From: Novisyntrophococcus fermenticellae
GTDB taxonomy: Bacteria > Bacillota > Clostridia > Lachnospirales > Lachnospiraceae
Length of the DNA: 64,000 nucleotides
NCBI RefSeq assembly: GCF_018866245.1
Contig: NZ_CP076458.1
Location: 1,240,001-1,304,000, forward strand
Direction: 5' to 3'
Notes under the pieces: model-generated
The model's input: the letters and a program-made list of their open reading frames with translations, nothing else
Told to the model about the DNA's origin: nothing
Databases searched by the model: none
In this document: piece after piece, positions 16,389 to 25,542 of the stretch
Layout of the letters: each line of letters begins with the position of its first letter
How positions within the stretch are numbered: the first letter of the stretch is position 1
Translations under genes and position numbers: made by a program

Positions 16389-17447
16389 TTGGTTTTACTC
16401 AACATGTATGGGAAAATAGAGCCAATTACAATTTCAAAGAAATTAGGTGTTAGTATTTGCAATCCTGCCCCTGATTGGGTAAAGGGATTACAAGAAGATT
16501 TCATGGAGGAAATTTTAATTAACAATCATAAAATATCCTCATTTAAACAATCCGGTATAGATGTTTCTTGGGCTGTGGGTCGATATGATTTACAAAACAT
16601 TGTGGAGCAGTTAGGCTGGCAAGAAGATGGAAAAAACAATATGCAAATTATTGCTGAACATCTAATTGAAATCCAAGTATCAGATTTTGAAAGTTCATTA
16701 CTCCAAATGAAAAATGAAAATATGGACAGCCCCACATGTGAACCACAATATACAAGAAAATTTCTTAATTTTTGTTGCAAAGTGCAGTCATCAAGGAATG
16801 CAAAAAAAGTTGTTCCCAAGCAAATACCATTCTCGACATATAATTCAGATGACTTACAAAAAGAACCCCTTATAATCAATTATTTACAGGCAATGTTACA
16901 TCCACACCCTGCACACAAAGTTACGGTATCTGACTATACTCAAGGGGGAATAAACGCTTTAACAAAAATAGGGGAATTGATAGATGATTTCTTAGTAACA
17001 GATAAAGATTTTTGGTTATTTGATTACATAATAAATGCCTTATTTTCTGATGAAGAACTCAATTCATACCATGTTTTTAAAACTATGTCACTCATTGAAA
17101 TGCTCATTATCAATCCAAAAGGCAATGGCAAAACAGCAGGAGAAATTGAATTTAAACTTCCACAATTTTTGTCAGATAGGATACCTCAAAAAGACGGTGT
17201 GTTGTTTTCACAAATCATGCGTAAGCTAAGAAATAAAATTGCCCATGGTGATTTTGAGGCAGTGCAACAATTATTAGAACTGTATCGCCAAGCCTTTATG
17301 CAGAATTTTAGGTTTGATGAATTTGAATACAGTATTGAGAATTGGACTTATATGGATATATGCCTTCGTCTTGATGAAGCTCTTAACGAAATTTTATGGT
17401 TTATGCTATCTGATAAAGAGAAGTTGAATACACTTCAAATGAGTTAA
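16389..17447 (+). CDS. Cargo protein with HEPN-like RNase motif, possible defence gene
   Basis: I do not recognise the full protein (about 352 residues). Its last third holds QIMRKLRNKIAHGDFEAV near residue 280, which has the RxxxxH motif with following Gly of HEPN ribonucleases, as in Apea-like HEPN proteins. The N-terminal two thirds have no named motif, though a DVSWAVGRYDLQNIVEQLGW segment looks structured. GGAGGTGA lies five bases before a TTG at 16389, which I take as the start; an ATG at 16374 overlaps that site. The gene is clearly more A+T-rich than its neighbours, lies on the opposite strand, and ends in its own terminator. This suggests a separate insertion into the ICE. A role in phage or plasmid defence is inferred. 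Confidence 0.6.
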   Translation: MVLLNMYGKIEPITISKKLGVSICNPAPDWVKGLQEDFMEEILINNHKISSFKQSGIDVSWAVGRYDLQNIVEQLGWQEDGKNNMQIIAEHLIEIQVSDFESSLLQMKNENMDSPTCEPQYTRKFLNFCCKVQSSRNAKKVVPKQIPFSTYNSDDLQKEPLIINYLQAMLHPHPAHKVTVSDYTQGGINALTKIGELIDDFLVTDKDFWLFDYIINALFSDEELNSYHVFKTMSLIEMLIINPKGNGKTAGEIEFKLPQFLSDRIPQKDGVLFSQIMRKLRNKIAHGDFEAVQQLLELYRQAFMQNFRFDEFEYSIENWTYMDICLRLDEALNEILWFMLSDKEKLNTLQMS

Positions 17448-17468
17448 ATAAATAATTTGTTAATATAT

Positions 17469-17500
17469 CCGCCGCCCATAAAAGACGGCGGTATTTTTCT
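17469..17500. terminator. Terminator after the HEPN-like gene
   Basis: CCGCCG (17469-17474) pairs with CGGCGG (17486-17491), followed by TATTTTTCT on the plus strand. It lies between the convergent HEPN-like gene and the leftward DUF4366 gene. Confidence 0.75.
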
Positions 17501-17504
17501 ACTG

Positions 17505-18152
17505 TTATTCCTCGTATTCTTTTTCTTCGAAAATATCGGATTTAGTTTGCTCGTCCTCGGCTTCTTTGTCGTACTCGTCAAAATCAAATTCGTCAAGGTC
17601 GGTATTGCCCTTGACCGCCTGTTTCGGCTTCAAAACCTTAAAGTAATAGAACGCGCCGCCAATCCCGGCAAAGAGCAACAGCACCATGAGCAGCATACCG
17701 CCCGTATTGCTTTTTTCCTCTTTGGGCTGTTCCGGCTCCGGCTGCGGTGTCGGTTCGGGGGTGGGCTGCGGGGTAACTTCCAAATTTTGGGGTAGTTTAT
17801 CCTCGGCGTCTATGAGTGCCATTAAATCGGCTTCGTCCACTTGATTGAGGAAATGGACGGTATTTTCGCCCTGTGCGGCGTTGTCAATGATGATGTAAAA
17901 GTAGTTGCCGCCCTTGCTTTTTACAACAATAAACTGCTTATCCTCGGCGTCGTCGCCCTCTATGTCATCCACAAGGCTCATGTTGCCCTCCGGGGTAAGT
18001 GGCTGCGGCTCGGCGGTTTCTACAATTACGTTGCTGTCGTCGGTGGGAATTTCCTCACCACCGCCCGCATAGGCGGTAATAGAAAATCCGCCCATCAAGA
18101 TAAGGGCGGCAAGCAGTACAAAAAAGCTGCGGAAAAGTTTTTTATTCTTCAT
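17505..18152 (-). CDS. DUF4366 membrane-anchored ICE protein
   Basis: This 215-residue protein has a signal-like N-terminus (MKNKKLFRSFFVLLAALIL), an extracellular part rich in acidic residues, a Pro/Glu/Gln linker (PQPTPEPTPQPEPEQP), one membrane segment (GGMLLMVLLLFAGIGGAFYYF) and an acidic cytoplasmic tail. This layout fits DUF4366, found in the conjugation operons of clostridial elements. The ATG at 18152 has AGGAGG upstream and lies inside the end of the DUF4315 gene. The role is unknown; a surface or assembly factor of the transfer apparatus is plausible. Confidence 0.85.
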   Translation of the reverse strand: MKNKKLFRSFFVLLAALILMGGFSITAYAGGGEEIPTDDSNVIVETAEPQPLTPEGNMSLVDDIEGDDAEDKQFIVVKSKGGNYFYIIIDNAAQGENTVHFLNQVDEADLMALIDAEDKLPQNLEVTPQPTPEPTPQPEPEQPKEEKSNTGGMLLMVLLLFAGIGGAFYYFKVLKPKQAVKGNTDLDEFDFDEYDKEAEDEQTKSDIFEEKEYEE

Positions 18153-18399
18153 TCTCGGTGTCCTCCTGTTCGTCATAGTCTGTGGGAACGGCAGCAATGC
18201 CAGGGATAGGTTCGCCGGAGAGCATAGCAGTAAGTTCCGCAGGTGTTAGGCGCATAGTGCGTACAAGCTGAACGATTTGCAGATTTTCCGCTTCGGTTTT
18301 CTGCGCTTCAAGCCCTTTCAGCTTATTTTGATACTCTGTGATTTTCTCACGGGTCTTTTGGATTTCCCGGTCGATACGGTCAATTTTGTTATTTGCCAT
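18142..18399 (-). CDS. DUF4315 family protein
   Basis: This 85-residue protein is mostly one coiled coil (IDREIQKTREKITEYQNKLKGLEAQKTEAENLQIVQLVRTMRLTP) with an acidic tail, the DUF4315 pattern. It lies between the CHAP hydrolase and DUF4366 genes in the leftward transfer operon and overlaps the latter by 11 bases. A good GGAG site precedes the ATG. The function is unknown. Confidence 0.85.
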   Translation of the reverse strand: MANNKIDRIDREIQKTREKITEYQNKLKGLEAQKTEAENLQIVQLVRTMRLTPAELTAMLSGEPIPGIAAVPTDYDEQEDTENEE

Positions 18400-18431
18400 T
18401 GTGTCATACTCCTTTCAATTTTCAAAAATAG

Positions 18432-20531
18432 TCAGTCCCAATTCATCAGCCCGTAGCCTTTGATACAGGCATAGTCTAACGGGTAGCTCTTAATTTTGCA
18501 GGCGTCGCCGGAATTGCCCTCAACGGTGTAAACACGGCTTTCGTCTGTGCCGATAACAAGCCCTACATGGTCTGCGCTCCCGTCTGAATCCCAATCGAAA
18601 AAGATAGCGTCGCCGGGGGCTATGTTGCTGTAATTTTTATCGCCCCATTGTCCGCGGGAGGTAAACCAAGGAATCCCCTGCGACTGGCAAGCTGCAAAAC
18701 GCGGTTCGGATAAGCCTGCCTGTCCGTAGCACCAGGATACGAAACAGGCGCACCACTCGACGCGGCTGTTAAAGCCGTACCAGCTCCAATATGGAGAGCC
18801 GCCCACGTTCCCGACTTGCGACTTTGCAAGGTCTACAAGCTGCGGATTGCCGGGACGTGTGCCGTTTACCAAGTGAACGCCGCTTAAATCCTCGGACGGG
18901 TTCACATCGGGAGAGCCGCCGCCGAACAGCAAAGGCTTGTTGCCGCTTGTTTCCAAGTAAACGCGGTACATTTCAAGCTGTTCTGCCGTTAAAAGCTCCG
19001 GCACGAAAGAGGATATCGCCTTATTTGTCAGCTTGATATTGAGAATGTAATAGTTGTAGGGTACTTCGACGGTATAGGTGTCTGTATGGGTGTTTCCGTC
19101 CTCGTCCGTCCATGTATCGGTGCGGGTTTCCGTCCGATAGCGAATTTCTACTTCTTTGGTCAGCGTCAGCGTATACTGCCTGTCAAAGACGCGCTGCAAT
19201 TCTGCCTGTGCGCTCTGCGGGGTGTAACTCTGCAAAAGGGCGGTCAGATAGGAAGCCAGTTCGTGGGGGTTATGCCCGATATTGTCAAGGTCATAGCGGT
19301 ATTCATCATAGCCGGGGTTATCGCCCTCGATATGGTCTATCCTGTATTGCAGTTCATTTTCCTTTGCGGCATAGCTGTTTTCCACCGCCACAAGGTCGCT
19401 GTCCTCCGACGTGTAGGACGTTCCCAATATGCCGTTTAAGGTGCCGGAAAACATAGAGGAAAAAGAGGACAGCCCCGCAAAAATAATAATGAACAGCAGC
19501 AGCGCGGCAATGGCAATCACAACGCCTGTCGGGTGCCGCGCCACAAATGCAAATCCTTTCCGCGTTTGCTCGGCGGTTTTTTGTGCCGCCTTGCCGACAT
19601 TCTTTGCGGTCTTTACACCGCCCGACTTTACCGCTTTTGCATACTGCCGCTTGATTCGCTGCTTCTGCCAAAGGCGGGAAAGGGGGTTGCTTTTAAGCTG
19701 CGGGTTATTATGCAGCGTCTTATGATACTGAAAATCCACGTTTGCCTGAAACGCTGCTTTTTCCGCTTTGGCTGCCGCCCGGTAGGGTTTCAGCTTGTGG
19801 CTGCGGTAGCCCTGCCGCATTTTTCGCGCCCCGTATTTTACGCCGCGCTCCGCTAATTCCTCGGATTCGTGCGCTCCCTCAACACCGGAATTGTCCTTTT
19901 CAACAGAATGTATCTTGTTGTGGATAAAACTACCCGCTTCCTGCGCGGGGCGGGGCAACGGGTTTTTATTGGTTTTTCCGGGCATGGACTTTTCCCGTTC
20001 TTCAAAGTGCAGACGGGTTTTGCCTTTGCCTGTGGCTTCGTCAAAGGTGCGCTCGGTAACAAGTTTCTTTTTCTTCGGAATAGCCGCCTTTGCCGCGTCC
20101 AAGCGGTCAGCCGCTTTGTCGGATTTCCTGATATATTTTTCAAGCTCCGGCGTATGAAGTTCCTCGTCGGTAAATTGCAGCCGGGACGACTTCGTTTGTG
20201 CGGTAGCTTCCCGTTGCGCCCGCTGTACCGCCTTTTTGGACGCTTTGCGGGTATGCGCCGTATCTATGCGGTGAAAAAGCTGCTCGGCGGCTTCCGTGTC
20301 CTGCCTGTGGGATAGTTCGGGCGCAAGGGGCAACGGGGCGGTATTGGAATATACAGGGTCAAGCTGCGCCGCGTCCTGTGCTGCCTGTTGTTCCGGCGTT
20401 TTCTGAAAATCCGCGTCTTGCTCCCGTTTACTCACGCGCTCTGTTTCTCCTGTGGTTTCGTTTTGCTTCATCAACCCGTCACGGCTTATTTTCTGCGTGA
20501 TTTTGTCGCGGGGCTTTAAGGGGTCTTTCAA
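18432..20531 (-). CDS. CD1108-type transfer protein with C-terminal CHAP peptidoglycan hydrolase
   Basis: This 699-residue protein acts at the cell wall, like VirB1 in other type IV secretion systems. The first 330 residues are charged and probably cytoplasmic. One membrane segment (VVIAIAALLLFIIIFAGL) lies near residue 345. The C-terminal 130 residues are a CHAP amidase/peptidase domain with the nucleophile in EWCACFVSWCYG near residue 595 and a His in SADHVGLVIG. It opens with TTG at 20529-20531 after GGAGGTGAT, overlapping the methyltransferase stop. The domain order matches the CD1108 family of C. difficile conjugative transposons. Confidence 0.9.
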   Translation of the reverse strand: MKDPLKPRDKITQKISRDGLMKQNETTGETERVSKREQDADFQKTPEQQAAQDAAQLDPVYSNTAPLPLAPELSHRQDTEAAEQLFHRIDTAHTRKASKKAVQRAQREATAQTKSSRLQFTDEELHTPELEKYIRKSDKAADRLDAAKAAIPKKKKLVTERTFDEATGKGKTRLHFEEREKSMPGKTNKNPLPRPAQEAGSFIHNKIHSVEKDNSGVEGAHESEELAERGVKYGARKMRQGYRSHKLKPYRAAAKAEKAAFQANVDFQYHKTLHNNPQLKSNPLSRLWQKQRIKRQYAKAVKSGGVKTAKNVGKAAQKTAEQTRKGFAFVARHPTGVVIAIAALLLFIIIFAGLSSFSSMFSGTLNGILGTSYTSEDSDLVAVENSYAAKENELQYRIDHIEGDNPGYDEYRYDLDNIGHNPHELASYLTALLQSYTPQSAQAELQRVFDRQYTLTLTKEVEIRYRTETRTDTWTDEDGNTHTDTYTVEVPYNYYILNIKLTNKAISSFVPELLTAEQLEMYRVYLETSGNKPLLFGGGSPDVNPSEDLSGVHLVNGTRPGNPQLVDLAKSQVGNVGGSPYWSWYGFNSRVEWCACFVSWCYGQAGLSEPRFAACQSQGIPWFTSRGQWGDKNYSNIAPGDAIFFDWDSDGSADHVGLVIGTDESRVYTVEGNSGDACKIKSYPLDYACIKGYGLMNWD

Positions 20532-21478
20532 GAGTTATCACCTCCAATCCGCGCCCTTGCAAGGGCGCAATACTCGGTATTTAGTTCAATGCCAATATAG
20601 CTGCGGTTAAGGGTTTTCGCTGCAAGCCCCGTTGTACCGCTTCCAAAGAATGGGTCAAGGACAATGCCGCCTTTCGGACAGCCCGCCATAATACAGGTTT
20701 CCACTAACTTTGGGGGAAAGGCGGCAAAATGACCGCCTTTGTAGGGAACGGTATTGATAAGCCAAACGTCGCGCTTGTTGCGTATCGTGGGGATAAGCGC
20801 GTCGTCGTAATAGCCGCCTTTTCTCGCCCTGTTGATACCTTGCACCTTGCCTTGTCCGGGTACTTCCCCGGCGTATTTGTGATTTTCGCCGCGCCCGGAT
20901 TTATACCGCGCCGCTGTTGTAGGGGCTATGGGTTCGGCAATGGCGGCAGCGTCATAGAAATATTTTTTTGACTTCGTAAGCAAAAAAACGTGTTCATAGC
21001 AGCGGCTCGGACGGTCTTTGACGCTTTCGGGCATGGGGTTGTCTTTCTGCCAAATAATATCGCTGCGTAAAAACCACCCATCAGAGCGCAGAGCAAAAGC
21101 TAAAAGCCACGGAATGCCGATTAAGTCTTTTTGCTTGCAGCCCGCCGCCTGTCTTGCGCTTGATACGCCTTGCCCGTTTCTGCCTTTTGGGTTTTTCGGG
21201 TCGGTGTAGCTGCCCTTGCTGCCTGTGCCGCAATAGGTGTCCGCAATATTCAGCCAAAACGTACCGTCTGAACGGAGTACCCGGCGCAGTTCCCGGAAAA
21301 CCGCAACAAGCCTTTCAATGTACTGTTCCGGCGTGTCCTCGCGTCCAATCTGTGCATCAAGTCCATAATCCCGCAAAGCATAGTAGGGCGGCGACGTTAC
21401 GGCACAATGGACGCTTTCGTTGGGAAGTTCCTTTAAAGCAAGAAGCGCGTCCCTGTTGATGATTGCGTCCGTTTTCAT
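20528..21478 (-). CDS. Site-specific DNA methyltransferase (beta class, N4-cytosine/N6-adenine)
   Basis: In this 316-residue enzyme the catalytic motif TSPPYY is near residue 28 and the S-adenosylmethionine site FDPFFGSGTTGLAA is near residue 280, the beta-class order. TSPPY is more common in N4-cytosine enzymes, but the base cannot be settled by reading. No restriction endonuclease gene is adjacent, so it is an orphan. It sits inside the type IV secretion operon with ATGA overlap to virB4, which suggests it modifies the element's own DNA against host restriction or tags oriT. A conserved target-recognition insert lies between the two motifs. Confidence 0.9.
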   Translation of the reverse strand: MKTDAIINRDALLALKELPNESVHCAVTSPPYYALRDYGLDAQIGREDTPEQYIERLVAVFRELRRVLRSDGTFWLNIADTYCGTGSKGSYTDPKNPKGRNGQGVSSARQAAGCKQKDLIGIPWLLAFALRSDGWFLRSDIIWQKDNPMPESVKDRPSRCYEHVFLLTKSKKYFYDAAAIAEPIAPTTAARYKSGRGENHKYAGEVPGQGKVQGINRARKGGYYDDALIPTIRNKRDVWLINTVPYKGGHFAAFPPKLVETCIMAGCPKGGIVLDPFFGSGTTGLAAKTLNRSYIGIELNTEYCALARARIGGDNS

Positions 21479-23874
21479 GCGCCCCTCACTTCCTCCGGCT
21501 TCGTCGTCATTACTCGGTAAAGCTCGGTATTTTGAGGGAAACGGTCTACAAATGGCAGTACCACGTTGCCGTAGAAAATAAGCCCCTCGCCCGCTTCGGT
21601 GTGGGTAACGTACTTCATTTGCTGCGGGGAAATGTTAAGCTGTTTTGCAAGGATAGCCCGGTCACCGGCGGCCTGATTGAGCATAAGCACAAAATCGCTG
21701 TTTTCAAAAATGTTCTCTACCTCGCGGGAAGATAGCAAATCCTTGACGTTCTGCGTGATTGCGGTCGGTATGCCGCCCCACTTTCTGAATCGCTTCCAAA
21801 TTTCCACGCTGTAAGCGGCGGTCTGTTCCTCTTTCAAGAGTAGATGAAACTCGTCCATATAGTAGCGCGTCGCCTTATGCTCGGCGCGGTTGACTGTTAC
21901 CCGGTTCCATACCTGGTCTTGCACAATGAGCATACCTAACTTTTTTAGCTGCTTTCCAAGCTGCTTAATATCAAAGCAGACAAGGCGGTTTGAAAGCTCC
22001 ACATTGGTACGGTGGTTAAAGACGTTAAGGCTCCCCGAAACGTAAAGCTCCAATGCCGACGCGATACGCGCCGCTTCCGGCTCCGGCTGCTTTAAAAGCT
22101 CGTCGTAAAGGTCGCCCAAGATAGGCATTTTCACCGGGTCGGGGTCGGCAAGAAACGGACGGTAGACATTGCGGACAGCCCGGTCAATGACTGTTTTATC
22201 CACTGGCTGCAAGCCCTCTTTCCCGCCAATGACCAGCTCGCAAAGAGAAAGAATAAAGTCGCTTTTCAGCGCAAGAGGGCTGTCGTCCTCGCTGTAATTT
22301 AAGTTAATATCCATAGGGTTGACATACTGTGTGCTTGTGGGAGAAATGCGGATAACCTGTCCGTGGAGCCTTTGCACAAGGGGGTAATACTCGGCTTCCG
22401 GGTCGCAGATAATAATATCGTCGTCGGTAATGAGAAAAGCATTTGTAATTTCCCTCTTTGCCGCAAAAGATTTACCGCTACCCGGCGTTCCCAAGATAAG
22501 CCCGTTCGGGTTTTTCAGTTTCTTTCGGTCACATAAAATCATATTGTTGGAAAGCGCGTTCAGCCCATAATAAAGGGCTGCGCCCTCTTGAAAAAGCTCC
22601 TGTGTGATGAACGGAATAAAAATTGCGGTACTGCTCGTTGTCAAGCCCCTTTGAATTGGGATAAGATTTTCCCCAATGGGGACGCTTGATAGAAGGCCCG
22701 CTTCCTGCAAGTAGTCAAGACGGGTCAAAGCGCAGTTGTATTTTTGCGCGATACCCTTAACGGCGAACACGTCATTTTCAAGTTTGCGCTTCGTGTCTGC
22801 CATGTTCACCACAAGGAACGTAAGTAAAAACATGCGCTCATTCCTGCTCTGTAAATCCTGCAAGAGATTTTTCGCTTCGCTGCCGAATGTGGCAAGGTCG
22901 GACGGGATAATATCCATGTCATACCCGCTGCGGACAGCTTTTTTTTGTTCCTCAATTTTCATTTTGTCAAGGTCGGTAATTTTGCGCTTAATGGTCTTGA
23001 TTGCTTCGCTCTGGTCGATACTGCGGATATGCAGATTGACAATAACGCCCGTTTCAAGGTCGAGAATATCCGCAAGCATACGGTCGTTTAACTCCGGCGC
23101 AAGGATTTCAAGGAAACTCGCCGCACCGATTTTTTTACCCATGCGGAATGTGCGCCCCTCACCAAAACGGAAAGAGGACGGGGCAATAAAATCCTTTGTA
23201 GACAACCCGGACGGGGCAAGCCAAGAAAAATCAAAGGAAAAAGGCTCTCCCTCCGGGTGAAATACGCCATGCAGCATTTTCAACCGTTCATAGCCCGTCA
23301 TGGGGTGAGCTGATACGCCAAGCACCTTAAAGTTGTTGAGTACGTCGGTTTCGATACGGGCAAGCCGCGCCTTTGCTGTGGTAAGGGTGTCCGCTTCAAT
23401 GGAAAAGGTGATAGCCTTGTACTTGACAATCCCGTTGTTTCCTTTTTCAAGCTGATTTTTCAGCATAGCCGCATACTCGGCACGAATGGAGTTGAAAGCG
23501 TCCTCCTGCGGGGGAATCTCAATTGCCTTTTCTGCTTCACTTCGTTGCGTCCCTTGATTGATAAAGGAAAGCTGCACCGATACGGAAGCGTCAAAATAGT
23601 TAAGGAAGTCGCACCAGTTTTCAAAAATGGCGGTCTTGTCGTCTGCCTGTGCAAGCTGATAGTTAATATCTTCAAATACAATGCTCTTGCTGAATTTCTT
23701 TTCTGTTACCCTGCAAATCCCGTCGGGGTACATGGTAAGATAGGGAATCGTCTGCTGCGCGGTATGCGCTTTCCCGTCCCCCTTTGCCTTTTGGATAATG
23801 GCGGCAATCTGCTTTTTCCCGGCGCGGGTCAGCTTGCGCTTATTTCTTACAGGTTTTGTTTTTGCCGTTGACAA
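21475..23874 (-). CDS. VirB4-type ATPase
   Basis: This 799-residue conjugation ATPase powers pilus or channel assembly at the membrane. Walker A is GTPGSGKSFAAK near residue 465 and Walker B is in RYYMDEFHLLL near residue 670, followed by FRKWGGIPTAITQNVKDLL. The first codon is TTG (23872-23874) behind AAGGAGG, inside the end of the PrgI gene. The N-terminal 350 residues form the usual VirB4 membrane-facing region. PrgI-VirB4 adjacency is standard for Gram-positive type IV systems. Confidence 0.93.
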   Translation of the reverse strand: MSTAKTKPVRNKRKLTRAGKKQIAAIIQKAKGDGKAHTAQQTIPYLTMYPDGICRVTEKKFSKSIVFEDINYQLAQADDKTAIFENWCDFLNYFDASVSVQLSFINQGTQRSEAEKAIEIPPQEDAFNSIRAEYAAMLKNQLEKGNNGIVKYKAITFSIEADTLTTAKARLARIETDVLNNFKVLGVSAHPMTGYERLKMLHGVFHPEGEPFSFDFSWLAPSGLSTKDFIAPSSFRFGEGRTFRMGKKIGAASFLEILAPELNDRMLADILDLETGVIVNLHIRSIDQSEAIKTIKRKITDLDKMKIEEQKKAVRSGYDMDIIPSDLATFGSEAKNLLQDLQSRNERMFLLTFLVVNMADTKRKLENDVFAVKGIAQKYNCALTRLDYLQEAGLLSSVPIGENLIPIQRGLTTSSTAIFIPFITQELFQEGAALYYGLNALSNNMILCDRKKLKNPNGLILGTPGSGKSFAAKREITNAFLITDDDIIICDPEAEYYPLVQRLHGQVIRISPTSTQYVNPMDINLNYSEDDSPLALKSDFILSLCELVIGGKEGLQPVDKTVIDRAVRNVYRPFLADPDPVKMPILGDLYDELLKQPEPEAARIASALELYVSGSLNVFNHRTNVELSNRLVCFDIKQLGKQLKKLGMLIVQDQVWNRVTVNRAEHKATRYYMDEFHLLLKEEQTAAYSVEIWKRFRKWGGIPTAITQNVKDLLSSREVENIFENSDFVLMLNQAAGDRAILAKQLNISPQQMKYVTHTEAGEGLIFYGNVVLPFVDRFPQNTELYRVMTTKPEEVRGA

Positions 23875-24226
23875 TAGCCGATACCTCCTTTTCCAGTTTT
23901 CTCTGCCGTGCCAAAACGGCGTAAAAGTTTTCCGTCTGATATGGTCGCTCTTTGGGTCGGATAAATTTTGTCTGAATGATGTTTTTTACCACGACTTCAA
24001 GGGGTTGCCCGTGCTTTTCATACATGGCAATGAGGAAGCAGGGCAGCATGACAACAATCATTACAAACGCTGCAAAGCTCGTTCCCGTGCTGTCTTTGAG
24101 TAAAAAGAAAAGCGGCAATCCGATTAGGAGAGCCGCCGAAAAGCAGATGATTTGCCGCTTCGTCAGGTTGAGAGCGACTTTTGTTTTGATACGGGATAGG
24201 TCTTTTGGTACGGGTACATACGCCAT
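23840..24226 (-). CDS. PrgI-family membrane protein
   Basis: This 128-residue protein starts MAYVPVPKDLSRIKTKVALNLTKRQ, with two membrane segments (ICFSAALLIGLPLFFLL and FAAFVMIVVMLPCFLIAMY) and a basic tail (RPKERPYQTENFY). This matches the PrgI/VirB3-like family of Gram-positive conjugation systems. An AAGGAGG site precedes the ATG. The gene overlaps virB4 by 35 bases. Confidence 0.9.
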   Translation of the reverse strand: MAYVPVPKDLSRIKTKVALNLTKRQIICFSAALLIGLPLFFLLKDSTGTSFAAFVMIVVMLPCFLIAMYEKHGQPLEVVVKNIIQTKFIRPKERPYQTENFYAVLARQRKLEKEVSAIVNGKNKTCKK

Positions 24227-24247
24227 AGTGAACCTCCTTTCTGCGCC

Positions 24248-25117
24248 TTAATGCGCTGAAAATATTGATTTCGCCAGCGCGCCGGATTTGAACAGGGAAA
24301 AGCAGAGGATAACGGTATAGGCTGCAAGGGAAAATATCGCGCTGTGCAGATTGTCCGCTATTATCATGTCGTTTACCAAAACCGCGTAAATGCCGACGCA
24401 TATCATAATTAAAAAGCCTTGAAAGCCAAGAGCAAACAGGCTTTTAAGGTAGTTGTTTCCTATCTGCCCCCACTCCCGGTTTGTCATGGTTGCAAACGGA
24501 ATCGGGGATACGGAACAATAAAGGTAAATTTCTATCATACGCCCGTACAGGATTACCGTTATCAGCACCGACATGATTTTCATGCAAAGGCTGACAAGGC
24601 TTGTTTCCATAACGAGCAACAGCAGTTCGGGGATTTCCATAGCGTCAAGCCCGGATTGCATGGACGAAAGCGCGGCGGCAACATCAATATTTGTGTTGCC
24701 GCCGATTACGCCCGCCGCACCCGATACGACGTGCTGCGCCATATCGAACACCGCCATAGTGATAGTAAAGGTATTGGTAACGAGAAACACCGCTACCCAC
24801 GCCTTAAAAAACCACTTAAAGAACATGAACGTATCTATGTCGTGCATGTTGTTCTTTTCCGTTACCATGCTGATAAGCTCGTAGCATAGAACGTAGGTAA
24901 TCACAAGCCCCGCAATGGGTACGATTACATTTTCCGAAAGGGTCTGAATCATGGAAAAAATATTCGCATTCCAACCCTGCGGGGTCTTGCCTACCTCGGC
25001 GGCGATTGTGCCGACTTTTTCGTTTACGTCCCCGAACATAGTTGACAGATTCCCGTTAATGGCTCCGATAAGGATTTCCTTTATCCATTCGTTAATCGCA
25101 TCAAGTATGCTCTGCAT
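24248..25117 (-). CDS. VirB6/TrbL-like transfer channel protein (CD1112 type)
   Basis: This 289-residue polytopic membrane protein has an amphipathic N-terminus, then several membrane segments (VIVPIAGLVITYVLCYELI, AWVAVFLVTNTFTITMAVF, LMKIMSVLITVILY type, ALGFQGFLIMICVGIYAVLV and a last one near the C-terminus). Size and layout fit the VirB6/TrbL-like CD1112 family. It probably forms the inner-membrane part of the conjugation channel and follows the Maff2 gene by 16 bases. Confidence 0.87.
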   Translation of the reverse strand: MQSILDAINEWIKEILIGAINGNLSTMFGDVNEKVGTIAAEVGKTPQGWNANIFSMIQTLSENVIVPIAGLVITYVLCYELISMVTEKNNMHDIDTFMFFKWFFKAWVAVFLVTNTFTITMAVFDMAQHVVSGAAGVIGGNTNIDVAAALSSMQSGLDAMEIPELLLLVMETSLVSLCMKIMSVLITVILYGRMIEIYLYCSVSPIPFATMTNREWGQIGNNYLKSLFALGFQGFLIMICVGIYAVLVNDMIIADNLHSAIFSLAAYTVILCFSLFKSGALAKSIFSAH

Positions 25118-25133
25118 AGGCGTTTACCCGCCC

Positions 25134-25349
25134 TTAACCGAACAGGCCGGAAAGCAAAGGTACAAGGGTCGCGCCAATCAAAGCAACGCCGCCGCCCGCC
25201 ATGAGCTGCTTCATGCCCTGCGATTTTGCACCGGGATTGTCGTTGCCGTAGCCCTCCAAAAGATTGATAACACCCCAAATTCCCAAGCCCGCACCCAATG
25301 CGATTACAAGGGTCTGCAAAACACCTACTGCCGAATTGAAAAACGCCAT
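25134..25349 (-). CDS. Maff2-family small membrane protein
   Basis: This 71-residue protein has two hydrophobic helices (VGVLQTLVIALGAGLGIWGVI and MAGGGVALIGATLVPLL) joined by a Gly/Asn-rich loop. It matches Maff2, which has the size and two-helix shape of VirB2/TrbC pilins. The start is the ATG at 25349, behind GAGAGG. The 193-base gap upstream (25350-25542) holds several short inverted repeats, including GCCGC/GCGGC and GATAG/CTATC, and could be a control point within the operon; no gene is seen there. Confidence 0.87.
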   Translation of the reverse strand: MAFFNSAVGVLQTLVIALGAGLGIWGVINLLEGYGNDNPGAKSQGMKQLMAGGGVALIGATLVPLLSGLFG

Positions 25350-25542
25350 AAATGACCTCTCTTTCTGCCGCTTTTGCGGCTCACATATTCTTTGATTTTG
25401 TTTTTGGGTACAAAAAAGTGATAGTCCGTAAACTATCGCAAAAGAAATACCGCCCCATAGTTGGCGGCATATCACTATGAAATTGTAGTAGGGGCGCGTA
25501 CCCAATAGCCCCTTGTTTCTTTACGGATTGTATCACCTCCTG

